DNA of 18,408 nucleotides from PeH17 sp964414925 (lineage in GTDB: Bacteria > Bacillota > Clostridia > Christensenellales > CAG-138): positions 1 through 18,408 of the forward strand of contig CAYPXV010000023.1 in assembly GCA_964414925.1 (NCBI GenBank). Reading direction: 5' to 3'. This document shows, piece after piece, positions 7,716 to 15,383 of the stretch. The notes below the pieces were generated by a model that saw only the letters and a program-made list of their open reading frames with translations, did no database searches and was not told the DNA's origin. A program made the translations under genes and the position numbers. The first letter of the stretch is position 1, and each line of letters starts with the position of its first letter.

Positions 7716-9647
7716 TTATGTCTCGCCGGATACCAATGATGCCAACTTCTTTTCCGCAGCATCCCATTTTTCGTAAAGCTCATCAATTTGAAGTCTCAAT
7801 CCTTCGGCAATTTTTGCCAGTTCCTGTGCTTTGACATAATCGGAAGCAACGGCGGGCAAGCTCATCTTTTCTTCTATAGCTCCCAGCTCCGCTTCCTTTG
7901 CGGCAATTGCCGCTTCGCAGCGGTTCAATTCACCGCGTGCATGATTCACGGCACTTTGCTGTGCCTTCTTTTCTTTATATCCTATTGCATTGTCGGATAC
8001 CGTCCGACGTTTCTGAATCTCACTGCTATTATTTGCAATACTTTCAAGGTATTCATCATAACCGCCTATATATTCGGTTAATCCGTTCTCGTCCATGTGC
8101 AAGATTCTATCCGCAAGTCTGTTCACCAGAAAGCGGTCATGGGTTACGACAACAAGCGTTCCGTCATAATCCTCAAGGGCAGCTTCAAGAGCCTCCCTTG
8201 ATGCGATATCAAGGTGGTTTGTAGGCTCATCCATCAGAAGAAGGTTGCATCCCGTTAGCATAAGTTTCAGAAGTTGAACTCTTGCCAATTCTCCGCCCGA
8301 CAGATTTGAAATAGGTTTATCGATATCGTCACCTCTGAACAGGAAGGCGGCAAGGGCATTACACATATCCTTCCTGGGAATTGTAGCATAATAACGTTCC
8401 CAAACCTCCTCAAGCACTGTGTTGTTCGGGTTAAGTGCCTGCATGGTCTGTTCATAGTATGCTTTTTCAACATGAGAGCCGAGGTAATAACTTCCCTTTG
8501 AGGGGCTTAATTTTCCTGCGATAATATTGAGCAATGTGGTTTTCCCGCATCCGTTATCACCGAGTATGAAAACCCTTTCCCCTCGTTTAACGAGCATATT
8601 GACATTATCGAAAACGACTTTGCCGTCAAACGATTTCCCGAGATTTTTAGTGCAGATAACGTCATTACCGCACCCTATTCTCGCTTTAAAGGAAAAATGT
8701 ATGGATGAAGAATCTTTTTCCGGAGCGACCAATGTCTTTTTAAGCTTATCAACCTGCTTTTGTTTTGATGCAGCGGTTATAAAATTATGCTCCTGCCCCC
8801 AACGTTTCTGTTGCTCTATGATACCCTCTATGCGCTTAATTTCCTTACTTGTACGCAAAAACTGTCTGCGTTCGAGTTCACGGGCACTGCTTCTGAGTTC
8901 AATATGTCGTGAATAATTACCTTCAGACAAATACAATCTTTGATTTTTAAGTTCAATGGTTCTGTTCGTTACTTTGTCCAAAAAGTAACGGTCATGGGAA
9001 ATGACGATGAATGCTCCGCGATACGAACTCAAAAACCCCTCCAACCACTCTATAGCTTTGATATCCAAATGGTTCGTGGGCTCATCAAGCAGCATGAGGT
9101 TTGAGTTTGAAAGCAGAAGTCTTGCAAGCTGTGCTTTATTTCTCTGTCCGCCGCTGAAAGTATTGGCACTTCTTGTCAATTCCTGTTCGGTAAAACCGAG
9201 TCCGAGCAATGCCGATCGTGTTCTTGACCTATACGTCATACCGCCCAGTGCATCGTATTTATCCGTTAATCGATGTTGACGTTCGATAAGTCGTGTCATT
9301 CTCTCGTCGTCAACATCCCCCTTATCAATCTCCTCCGCTATAAGCTCCAATTCGGTTTCTATATTTGAAAGTTCCGAAAAAACTTCCAAGACATATTCGT
9401 ACAGCGTTGCGGATGAATCCGTAACCCCCTGCTTCATACTGCCTACGACAGTTCTTGCGCTGAATGCAACAGTTCCGCTGTCGCAAGCTTCGTCACCGAG
9501 TATGATATTAAACAGCGTAGACTTTCCGCATCCGTTAACACCGACAAGGCCAATATGTTCGCCCATATCGACCTCAAAGCTTATATTTTCGAACAACACT
9601 CTTGTTACGAAAGATTTTGTTAAATTATTTACACTAAGTAGAGACAT
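7716..9647 (-). CDS. ABC-F family ATPase (YdiF/Uup-like, ribosome-associated)
   Basis: This 643-residue soluble protein has two tandem ABC ATPase domains and no membrane helix, the ABC-F type, whose members act at the ribosomal E-site in translation or antibiotic protection. Domain 1 has Walker A GVNGCGKST (36-44), signature SGGQ (165-168), Walker B LMLLDEP with E189, and H218. The charged inter-domain linker spans about 250-310. Domain 2 has Walker A GDNGCGKTT (363-371), LSGGE (449-453), Walker B LLLMDEP with E474, and H503. A lysine/glutamate-rich C-terminal coiled coil (about 550-637) resembles the extension of Uup and YdiF, and the length matches YdiF. The ATG is two bases after the SLOG gene stop codon with no evident Shine-Dalgarno, implying coupled translation. 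A housekeeping role is more likely than drug resistance, but this is not provable here. Confidence 0.94.
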   Translation of the reverse strand: MSLLSVNNLTKSFVTRVLFENISFEVDMGEHIGLVGVNGCGKSTLFNIILGDEACDSGTVAFSARTVVGSMKQGVTDSSATLYEYVLEVFSELSNIETELELIAEEIDKGDVDDERMTRLIERQHRLTDKYDALGGMTYRSRTRSALLGLGFTEQELTRSANTFSGGQRNKAQLARLLLSNSNLMLLDEPTNHLDIKAIEWLEGFLSSYRGAFIVISHDRYFLDKVTNRTIELKNQRLYLSEGNYSRHIELRSSARELERRQFLRTSKEIKRIEGIIEQQKRWGQEHNFITAASKQKQVDKLKKTLVAPEKDSSSIHFSFKARIGCGNDVICTKNLGKSFDGKVVFDNVNMLVKRGERVFILGDNGCGKTTLLNIIAGKLSPSKGSYYLGSHVEKAYYEQTMQALNPNNTVLEEVWERYYATIPRKDMCNALAAFLFRGDDIDKPISNLSGGELARVQLLKLMLTGCNLLLMDEPTNHLDIASREALEAALEDYDGTLVVVTHDRFLVNRLADRILHMDENGLTEYIGGYDEYLESIANNSSEIQKRRTVSDNAIGYKEKKAQQSAVNHARGELNRCEAAIAAKEAELGAIEEKMSLPAVASDYVKAQELAKIAEGLRLQIDELYEKWDAAEKKLASLVSGET

Positions 9648-9649
9648 TT

Positions 9650-10153
9650 TTACGGATTAATAACTACAATATCGAGTCCTGCTTTTTCTGCCATACGAAC
9701 AGTCATACCCGTGCCGCCGAGATATCCGCCCTCATAGCAGGCAATTAAGGTACTTGCATGATTCACCATATATCTGTTGCGGCGCTGCATACATCCTTCG
9801 AAATAATCATTTGCCAGGACGACAGCCTTATCGCATTGTTTATAGAAAACATTTTCGGTAATATGATTTTTTGCATAAGGGAACACGCAAACAAGCCGGA
9901 TATCGGGGTACTGTCTTTTCAGAGAAAGCACTGATTCGGCAGCATAACTGTCAACACCGTTAGCCATACCGCTGATGAAATAACGTTTTCCTTTTTTATA
10001 TTCATTTTCAATTGCATCCTGAAGATTCTTCAGGAAAATCAGGCAACGAACTTCCTCATCCCTTTCCCAGGGCAGTTTATCGGCTCTGCGACCCGTGAAA
10101 GCAACGGTTGCATCCTTGGCAATATCAAGCTCGGCGGGTTCAACCAAAATCAT
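9650..10153 (-). CDS. SLOG-family (DUF1273/YpsA-like) protein
   Basis: This predicted cytosolic Rossmann-like protein of 167 residues is in the SLOG superfamily (related to DprA and LOG), proposed to bind or process nucleotide-derived ligands. Visible features are VAFTGRRADKLPW near the N-terminus (related proteins usually read FTGHRP), FISGMANGVDSYAAE in the middle, LKRQYPDIRLVCVFPY, RRNRYMVNHASTLIACYEGG and GGTGMTVRMAEKAGLDIVV near the end. The glycine-rich GGTGMT is the expected ligand-binding turn. A longer frame from a TTG at 10180 exists, but the ATG at 10153 has GGAGG immediately upstream and forms an ATGA overlap with the P-loop ATPase stop codon, so it is preferred. The arginine replacing the usual histidine in FTGHR is a small oddity. 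The exact function is unknown. Confidence 0.84.
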   Translation of the reverse strand: MILVEPAELDIAKDATVAFTGRRADKLPWERDEEVRCLIFLKNLQDAIENEYKKGKRYFISGMANGVDSYAAESVLSLKRQYPDIRLVCVFPYAKNHITENVFYKQCDKAVVLANDYFEGCMQRRNRYMVNHASTLIACYEGGYLGGTGMTVRMAEKAGLDIVVINP

Positions 10154-10869
10154 AGTCCCTCCATGGTAAATCTTTCCCAATCCCTGTGCATATAGCGTTC
10201 AATGGGAAGGTACTCCCCGATGAAATCGCCGTTAAGCTCATGTTCACGGGCATAATTCTTAAACTCATTCAATATCGGTGCGGTGCTTACGGTATTTCTG
10301 ACCGGCAGACCCGTTTGAATCGATATTTCGCGAATAAGTTCATAGCCGTCAATAAGCTCCGTGACCGTGGTTTCCTGAGAAAGATTTGTATTGTTTATTA
10401 AATTATCTATCGACATTCTGGACACCGGAAGGATGGATGAAATCATTTCAAGATTTCCGTCCAAATCCGACGAGAAAGGACGTCTTGCGTTTATTACAAA
10501 CGAAACCTCTATGGACTGTCTTGGGATATTGGCGAAGAAACGGTAATACTGACCCAAAGCAATCGCTCCTGCCGCATCGCCGCCGACATCAAAGATAACC
10601 AGATCGCTGTCATCGCTGAAAGCGGAATAAATCTCGGCTGGCAGTGCCGGGATTTCCACGCCCGATGTTACGAACGATGGATTCAGTAGACGAATACCCG
10701 CATCGTCCAATTCCTTGTGCCTTTCGGCAGTGCGGAAATAAGGATTCACTATGTCCAAATCAACCAGCGTAACTTTTTTGCCGGTAGCGGCGACATTAAA
10801 TGCCGTATTAAGGGCAATTTCCGTTTTACCCGAACCGAAATGCCCTACAAAAACATGATATTTTTTCAT
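10150..10869 (-). CDS. P-loop ATPase of the CobQ/MinD/ParA (SIMIBI) type
   Basis: This is a 239-residue nucleotide-binding protein. The N-terminus KKYHVFVGHFGSGKTE holds the P-loop GHFGSGKT (G9-T16). VDLDIVNPYFR (37-47) is a switch-like aspartate region, and LVIFDVGGDAAGA (about 90-102) is a Walker B/DxGG-like element, as in MinD/ParA/CobB relatives. The deviant lysine at the start of the P-loop that marks ParA/MinD is not present; a histidine is there instead, so this is a divergent member. No membrane helix or obvious C-terminal amphipathic helix is seen. The ATG follows a weak AGGT. The stop codon overlaps the SLOG start (ATGA). The family occurs in Clostridia as an ATP-binding protein of unknown role. 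Strict co-translation with SLOG suggests joint function. Confidence 0.83.
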   Translation of the reverse strand: MKKYHVFVGHFGSGKTEIALNTAFNVAATGKKVTLVDLDIVNPYFRTAERHKELDDAGIRLLNPSFVTSGVEIPALPAEIYSAFSDDSDLVIFDVGGDAAGAIALGQYYRFFANIPRQSIEVSFVINARRPFSSDLDGNLEMISSILPVSRMSIDNLINNTNLSQETTVTELIDGYELIREISIQTGLPVRNTVSTAPILNEFKNYAREHELNGDFIGEYLPIERYMHRDWERFTMEGL

Positions 10870-10892
10870 AATTATACCTGATAAAAATTTAA

Positions 10893-12491
10893 TTAATTCG
10901 GTGCGTAAACGGCAATAAGCTGCTGTGCTGCCTTTATGCCGTCAACGGCGGCACTGACTATACCGCCTGCATAGCCTGCACCTTCTCCGACCGGATACAA
11001 GCCGGAATGATTCAATGCTTCACCGTTTTCATCTCTTGAAATTCTGATGGGAGAGCTTGAACGACTTTCAACCGCCGTCAAAACGGCATCATACATATCA
11101 AAGCCTTTAAGCTTATGTGCAAAAGCTCTTATGCCGTCCTCAATGCCCTTACCGATAACAGCGGGGAAGCATCGACGTATATCCGTCGGCACAACTCCCG
11201 GACGATATGTTGGAGTGACCGAACCGAAACCGGTCGGTGTTCTGTTATTCAACAAGTCCCCTACTCGCATTGCGGGGGCTCGATAATCACCGCCGCCAAG
11301 TTTAAAGGCGTTTTGCTCTATCTTGCGGCGAAATTTAAGTCCGGCAAAAGGATCGGGTCCGAAATCGTCGGTATTGACCTGCACGATTATCGCCGAGTTG
11401 GCATTTTTTCCGTCTCTTGCATGATAGCTCATGCCGTTTGTGACAACTTCACCTTTAGCTGAAGACGATGCCACGACAACACCGCCGGGGCACATACAGA
11501 AGGTATAAACCCCTCTGTCTCCCGATTTACTCGTAAGCCTGTATTCCGCTGCACCCAGTCTCGGATGATCCGCAAAACTACCGAATTGAGAACGATTAAT
11601 AATTTCCTGCGGATGCTCTACTCTTACGCCGACCGCAAAGGATTTTTTTACAAGCGTTACACCTCTTGCATAAAGCATTCTATAGGTATCGACGGCTGCC
11701 TGTCCCGTAGCCAAAATGACCGCGCAACAGGTAATTTTCGTTTGACCGTTGACCGTTACCGACACGACCTTACCGTTTTTAAACTCTATGTCCGTCAAAC
11801 AGGAGTTAAATCTTATGTCTGCGCCGAGCTGCGAAATATTCTTTCGCATATTGGCAATTACAGGCGAAAGCACATCCGTTCCGATATGAGGTTTTGCATC
11901 GATGGCGATGTTTTTGTCTGCGCCGAATCGAACGAGAGTATCGATAACATCATCCGCTCTCGAATCTTTAATGCGTGTTGTAAGCTTTCCGTCCGAAAAA
12001 GCACCCGCTCCGCCTTCGCCGAACATGATATTGCTGTTTTCATTCGGTTCCTGCGCTCCGCACCAGAAGGATTCAACATCCTTCTTTCGCTCCGTAATCG
12101 GCTTACCCCTTTCGAGCACGATAACCTTATATCCGTTTTTGGCAAGTTCGTATGCCGCAAACAAACCCGATGGTCCTAAACCGACAACGACAATGGGTTC
12201 ATCCTGCTTAATACTTCCGTACTTTAAGTCGGTTTTACGATCATCTTCTACTCGTGTGACACCGCTTATCTTTTTCTTTAAAATCCATTCTCCGTCGGCA
12301 TCGGGCAAATCGAGTGTTACGCTGTAAAGATAACGTATATCGCCTTTATCCCTTGCATCGAGCGAACGTCTTACTATGCGCAGTTTATTTGCCGTGCCAA
12401 GTGGTACTGCAAGCCTGTTTGCAACCAGACGCTTAAGCATGGAATCGGGTGCATTAAAAGATAAATTCAGGTTACTTATGAGAAGTCGCAT
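10893..12491 (-). CDS. FAD-dependent dehydrogenase (COG2509-like)
   Basis: This is a 532-residue flavoprotein of the uncharacterised NAD(P)/FAD-dependent oxidoreductase group COG2509. After an N-terminal domain of about 95 residues comes the dinucleotide-binding fold IVVVGLGPSGLFAAYELA (GLGPSG at 104-109) ending in the acidic VLERGKP. GEGGAGAFSDGKL (158-170), typical of this group, follows, then VILATG and a C-terminal FAD-contacting EGAGYAGGIVSAAVDG. No Fe-S ligand cluster or signal peptide is evident. AAAGGA lies about ten bases before the ATG. It is 24 bases downstream of cdaR and 23 bases upstream of the P-loop ATPase gene. The substrate is unknown; nothing in the sequence ties it biochemically to c-di-AMP, only its position does. 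Confidence 0.9.
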   Translation of the reverse strand: MRLLISNLNLSFNAPDSMLKRLVANRLAVPLGTANKLRIVRRSLDARDKGDIRYLYSVTLDLPDADGEWILKKKISGVTRVEDDRKTDLKYGSIKQDEPIVVVGLGPSGLFAAYELAKNGYKVIVLERGKPITERKKDVESFWCGAQEPNENSNIMFGEGGAGAFSDGKLTTRIKDSRADDVIDTLVRFGADKNIAIDAKPHIGTDVLSPVIANMRKNISQLGADIRFNSCLTDIEFKNGKVVSVTVNGQTKITCCAVILATGQAAVDTYRMLYARGVTLVKKSFAVGVRVEHPQEIINRSQFGSFADHPRLGAAEYRLTSKSGDRGVYTFCMCPGGVVVASSSAKGEVVTNGMSYHARDGKNANSAIIVQVNTDDFGPDPFAGLKFRRKIEQNAFKLGGGDYRAPAMRVGDLLNNRTPTGFGSVTPTYRPGVVPTDIRRCFPAVIGKGIEDGIRAFAHKLKGFDMYDAVLTAVESRSSSPIRISRDENGEALNHSGLYPVGEGAGYAGGIVSAAVDGIKAAQQLIAVYAPN

Positions 12492-12515
12492 TGCGGCTCT
12501 GTCCTTTCAAATAAA

Positions 12516-13868
12516 TTATTCTTCCGTTACAGTTTCCACAATACAGGTAATTGAGGTGACTGTGTACTCCAGATCGTACAGATATTCCTGCTTACCGTTT
12601 ACAAGTTCAAGCTCCGGTATCAAGGTATACGTTCCCGCTTCCTTCCCTGCCATGTTAAGCAGGAGTGAAATGTCTTTCGAATAGAGGTTTCGAATTAAGC
12701 TTGCCTTGCCTCGCAACGTGACCGAACAAGTTTCGGGCGAGTACACATAGGTAAATTTATCGCCTTGTTCGTTTACAGCCTCTATCGGCAGGTCTTCAAG
12801 CGTAATTTCTTCAATGCGTTCCCTTATCTCGATCGTAACGGTATATGTTTCCACACCGTTTACCAGAATCACATTTTCGGGCAAATCCAAGAGTTTAACC
12901 TGAAAACTCAAACTGCATTCCTCATTGACGGAACCGATGTCTATAGTTTCGAGTGAAATAAGTTCGCTTATCTGCTTCAGCAGTTCCTCATCGGCAGCCA
13001 CGGTCACGGTACTCGGGTGAACGGATGTCTGTGTTATTTCGTAAATATCCTTCAAGGAATTTTGTCCCGTAAAGTTAAAGCTCAACGGAATTGTAACGCA
13101 GGGAAGGATATTCATCTTTGCGGTAACGGCGGGGAGACTTCCGCTCAGGCTGGACAAAACGATCTGTTCATCCGCAGCGTCATATAAGTTAAGTGCAAAC
13201 GAGTCGTTGATGGATTCGGTTTTTCCCGTCAAATCGATATAACAGCTTGCCTTAACAACGCTTTGAAGTTCGCTTTCCGCTCCTCTTATCTGCACGCTGT
13301 TTGTCAAAAGCTGTAAATCTCCGTGCCAATAATTCTCGGGCAGTTCACCTATCAGGCTTGCCGAAACGGGTATGGTTCTCTCAACGAGATTATCGACGTT
13401 GATTACAATATTCTCGGTAGATATGCGGTCAATTTCACCGATTGAAGTCGTTACATTTATGTCAAGCACATATTCACCTGCTTTATGTACCGAATTCAAA
13501 CTGACTGTTGCCTTGACAACATCCTTTTCACGTCCCTTAAAACGGGGCAAATCATTCAGCGTCGTACTGACAGTCACCGATATCGACGGCAATATCTGAT
13601 CAATATCGCCCAGAATCGTTAAATCTCTCGAATAGAGATCCGATTCGCTTCCCGCTTCGAATGTTACGGGGATGTCCTGTATTCTTATGCTTCTGCTCGG
13701 GTTCTCGCTCATGAGTACATATCCCCACATTGTAATCGAGATAACAAGTGCAATCAAAGCATAGATAAGCCTATGTACCCACGGTTTTTTATACCACAAC
13801 GTTTGTTCTTTTTCCGATGCGGTTTCAGCAGATTCTTTTTTTGCGAAAATGTCACTTATTTTCATCAT
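12516..13868 (-). CDS. cdaR: YbbR-domain protein CdaR, regulator of CdaA
   Basis: CdaR binds and modulates the membrane diadenylate cyclase CdaA. The 450-residue protein has a short basic cytoplasmic N-terminus, one membrane helix (about 31-52, HRLIYALIALVISITMWGYV) and a long extracytoplasmic beta-rich region made of YbbR repeats. The repeat signature is recurrent: IPVTFEAGSESDLYSRDLTI, then IPVSASLIGELPENYWHGDL, and further IPLSFNF and LPIEAVNEQGD, which suggests four YbbR units. AAGGAGG precedes the first of two adjacent ATGs (13868 and 13865) by about ten bases. The start lies inside the last 17 bases of cdaA, so the two are translationally linked. The cdaA-cdaR pairing is one of the most conserved gene neighbourhoods in Firmicutes. 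Confidence 0.94.
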   Translation of the reverse strand: MMKISDIFAKKESAETASEKEQTLWYKKPWVHRLIYALIALVISITMWGYVLMSENPSRSIRIQDIPVTFEAGSESDLYSRDLTILGDIDQILPSISVTVSTTLNDLPRFKGREKDVVKATVSLNSVHKAGEYVLDINVTTSIGEIDRISTENIVINVDNLVERTIPVSASLIGELPENYWHGDLQLLTNSVQIRGAESELQSVVKASCYIDLTGKTESINDSFALNLYDAADEQIVLSSLSGSLPAVTAKMNILPCVTIPLSFNFTGQNSLKDIYEITQTSVHPSTVTVAADEELLKQISELISLETIDIGSVNEECSLSFQVKLLDLPENVILVNGVETYTVTIEIRERIEEITLEDLPIEAVNEQGDKFTYVYSPETCSVTLRGKASLIRNLYSKDISLLLNMAGKEAGTYTLIPELELVNGKQEYLYDLEYTVTSITCIVETVTEE

Positions 13869-14700
13869 CTTTATTCTGCCTCCTTATGAGAAATGAAAAC
13901 GGTTTCTCCTCCCGGGGAGCGAAAAAGACACTTTCCAGTAGTTCGGTAAGCGCTATTCTGTCCACGTATCTTACCAGTTTACCGTTCTCCGCATACGAAA
14001 TTACACCTGTTTCCTCCGACACTACGAGCGTAAGACTGTCCGAAGCCTGGGATATGCCCATTGCGGCACGGTGTCTTGTTCCCAGTTCCTTCGATATGTT
14101 TGAATCATTGAACAGCGGCAGAACGCACGCTGCATAGTGTATTCTTCCCTCCCTCATTATAACGGCTCCGTCGTGCAGCGGAGTATTCGGTTCGAATATG
14201 TTTTGAATAAGGGCACTGGTAGTTTTGGCATCTACCTGCGTCCCGGTAGCGAAATATTCATCAAGTCTTGTTTCCCTCTCGATTACAATAAGTGCGCCGA
14301 CCTTTCTTTTGGAAAGCTCGATAAGGGCATTTACTATTTCCTTTACCACTCCGCTGTCTTCCGCTCTTTCCTTTTGCAGGAACGTAAACTTAAACCTACC
14401 TATATGTGCAAGTCCTCTCCTCAATTCCGGCTGGAAAACAACGGCTATGACAACAATACCGGAAACTAACAAAGTGTTTAGAAGATAATTAATCGTGTAC
14501 AGATTGAATAATGTACTCAACAGAAATATGAGCAGCAGTACACCCAGACCCTTGAGCAATTGATATGCCCTCGTATTCATTGACCATTCGATTATTTTGT
14601 AAACAAGAACCGTAATTATCACAATGTCCAATACATCCTGAAATCTCAATTCCTGAAAACCGCTAAGTATTGCATTGATAATATCATTAAACGGCATCAT
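13852..14700 (-). CDS. cdaA: Diadenylate cyclase CdaA (c-di-AMP synthase)
   Basis: CdaA condenses two ATP into cyclic di-AMP, a signal controlling potassium, osmolyte and cell-wall homeostasis. The 282-residue protein has three predicted membrane helices at about 23-40, 50-66 and 70-90, followed by the DAC domain. Catalytic motifs are intact: DGAVIMREG (D177-G178-A179), AACVLPL, and GTRHRAAMGIS with RHR at 209-211, followed by LTLVVSEETG. GGAGG lies upstream of two adjacent ATGs (14700, 14697); the second has slightly better spacing, so two residues are uncertain. It is second in the operon, 87 bases after the Nudix gene. A weak internal promoter and an inverted repeat occur in that gap. The usual third partner glmM is absent from this window. 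Confidence 0.96.
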   Translation of the reverse strand: MMPFNDIINAILSGFQELRFQDVLDIVIITVLVYKIIEWSMNTRAYQLLKGLGVLLLIFLLSTLFNLYTINYLLNTLLVSGIVVIAVVFQPELRRGLAHIGRFKFTFLQKERAEDSGVVKEIVNALIELSKRKVGALIVIERETRLDEYFATGTQVDAKTTSALIQNIFEPNTPLHDGAVIMREGRIHYAACVLPLFNDSNISKELGTRHRAAMGISQASDSLTLVVSEETGVISYAENGKLVRYVDRIALTELLESVFFAPREEKPFSFLIRRQNKDDENK

Positions 14701-14719
14701 TACACCTCCGTTCTTTTTA

Positions 14720-14747
14720 TGTGGTTATCCTCTTTCATGATAACACA
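14720..14747 (-). promoter_or_regulatory. Inverted repeat over a possible internal promoter before cdaA
   Basis: In the 87-base gap between the Nudix gene and cdaA, GTTATC (14724-14729) and GATAAC (14739-14744) form a 6-bp stem with a 9-base loop. TGTG and CACA extend it with one bulged base. Read on the minus strand, the same segment contains TGTTATCAT, an extended -10 (TATCAT at 14742-14737) whose -35 is poor. No T-run follows, so it is not a normal terminator. It may be an operator, a leader hairpin or chance. Confidence 0.35.
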
Positions 14748-14787
14748 AGTTGCTGATTATGCGTAGTTTAATTTTATCCCAAAATGC

Positions 14788-15198
14788 TCATCTCGTCCAG
14801 TAATCTTGAGATATATTATTCTTTTTATTCAAAAGTTCCAGTACACTTCTGTCCGGCGGACAAAAATCGAGTTTTAACGCATCGTGTACCGTGAGCAAAG
14901 TAAATTCTCCGCCCTCATTCGCATGAAGGTTTCCGCTTTTGATTTTGCAGATAAAGAAGTTCAAATCGACGCAGACATCGCCGTAATCGTGCGTTATCTT
15001 CGCATACGGAGTTGTAACCTCGATTTCAATGCCGAGTTCCTCTCTGCATTCCCTTATCAGGGCATCTTCGGCGGTTTCGCCGTTTTCTATCTTTCCGCCC
15101 GGGAACTCGTATTTTCCGGCTCTTGCCTTTCCCTGCGGTCGCTTATACGCAAGTATTTTATCGTTTTCAATTATGACGGCGGCGGATACGGGTATCAT
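14788..15198 (-). CDS. MutT-like Nudix hydrolase
   Basis: This small Nudix enzyme of 136 residues probably hydrolyses (deoxy)nucleoside triphosphates such as oxidised dGTP. The Nudix box is complete: counting from the chosen start, G35, E41, R49, E50, E53, E54 and G56 fall exactly on the GX5EX7REUXEEXGU pattern, preceded by GKYEFPGG. Residues before it (VSAAVIIENDKILAYKR) match the MutT beta-strand start. A longer frame beginning with TTG at 15258 is open, but that TTG is the -35 element of the predicted promoter, whereas the ATG at 15198 has GGGAGG nine bases upstream and lies downstream of the expected transcript start, so I use 15198. It is the first gene of the minus-strand cluster ahead of cdaA. 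The exact substrate cannot be told from sequence. Confidence 0.91.
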   Translation of the reverse strand: MIPVSAAVIIENDKILAYKRPQGKARAGKYEFPGGKIENGETAEDALIRECREELGIEIEVTTPYAKITHDYGDVCVDLNFFICKIKSGNLHANEGGEFTLLTVHDALKLDFCPPDRSVLELLNKKNNISQDYWTR

Positions 15199-15229
15199 CT
15201 CATCAAACCTCCCTGCAATTACACTTCCA

Positions 15230-15258
15230 ATTATATTACAATTATCAGCATACTTCAA
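15230..15258 (-). promoter_or_regulatory. Sigma-A-type promoter of the Nudix-cdaA cluster
   Basis: On the minus strand there is TTGAAG (15258-15253), a 17-base spacer and a perfect TATAAT (15235-15230). The expected transcript start is near 15223, giving a leader of about 25 bases that includes GGGAGG before the Nudix ATG. This is the best promoter seen for the whole minus-strand gene array and it decides the Nudix start codon. Confidence 0.75.
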
Positions 15259-15348
15259 GTATCGGAATTGTTTGATTTTACAATGTTGTCGTGTACTTGG
15301 ACGCAGTAAAAATTGTTGATTTTATTAAGAATTTTGCGTGCATTAATC

Positions 15349-15377
15349 TTGATTTAGTTTTTGGAATGTGTTACAAT
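15349..15377 (+). promoter_or_regulatory. Sigma-A-type promoter with extended -10
   Basis: TTGATT (15349-15354), a 17-base spacer and TACAAT (15372-15377), preceded by TG in extended -10 position (15369-15370), point to transcription starting near 15384. That is almost 200 bases before the nearest plus-strand gene, so the RNA would have a long leader or be a separate small RNA. Confidence 0.65.
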
Positions 15378-15383
15378 AAAGGA

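Noticed and set aside
10154..10180. N-terminal extension of the SLOG protein from TTG 10180
   Set aside because: A GGAGG lies inside it directly before the ATG at 10153, which forms a classical ATGA overlap.
11565..12179. 204-codon plus-strand open frame
   Set aside because: It is antisense to the FAD dehydrogenase, whose FAD-binding motifs lie in the same region; the translation shows no domain.
15199..15258. N-terminal extension of the Nudix hydrolase starting at TTG 15258
   Set aside because: The segment contains the predicted -35 and -10 boxes; the ATG at 15198 has a proper ribosome binding site and fits the MutT start.
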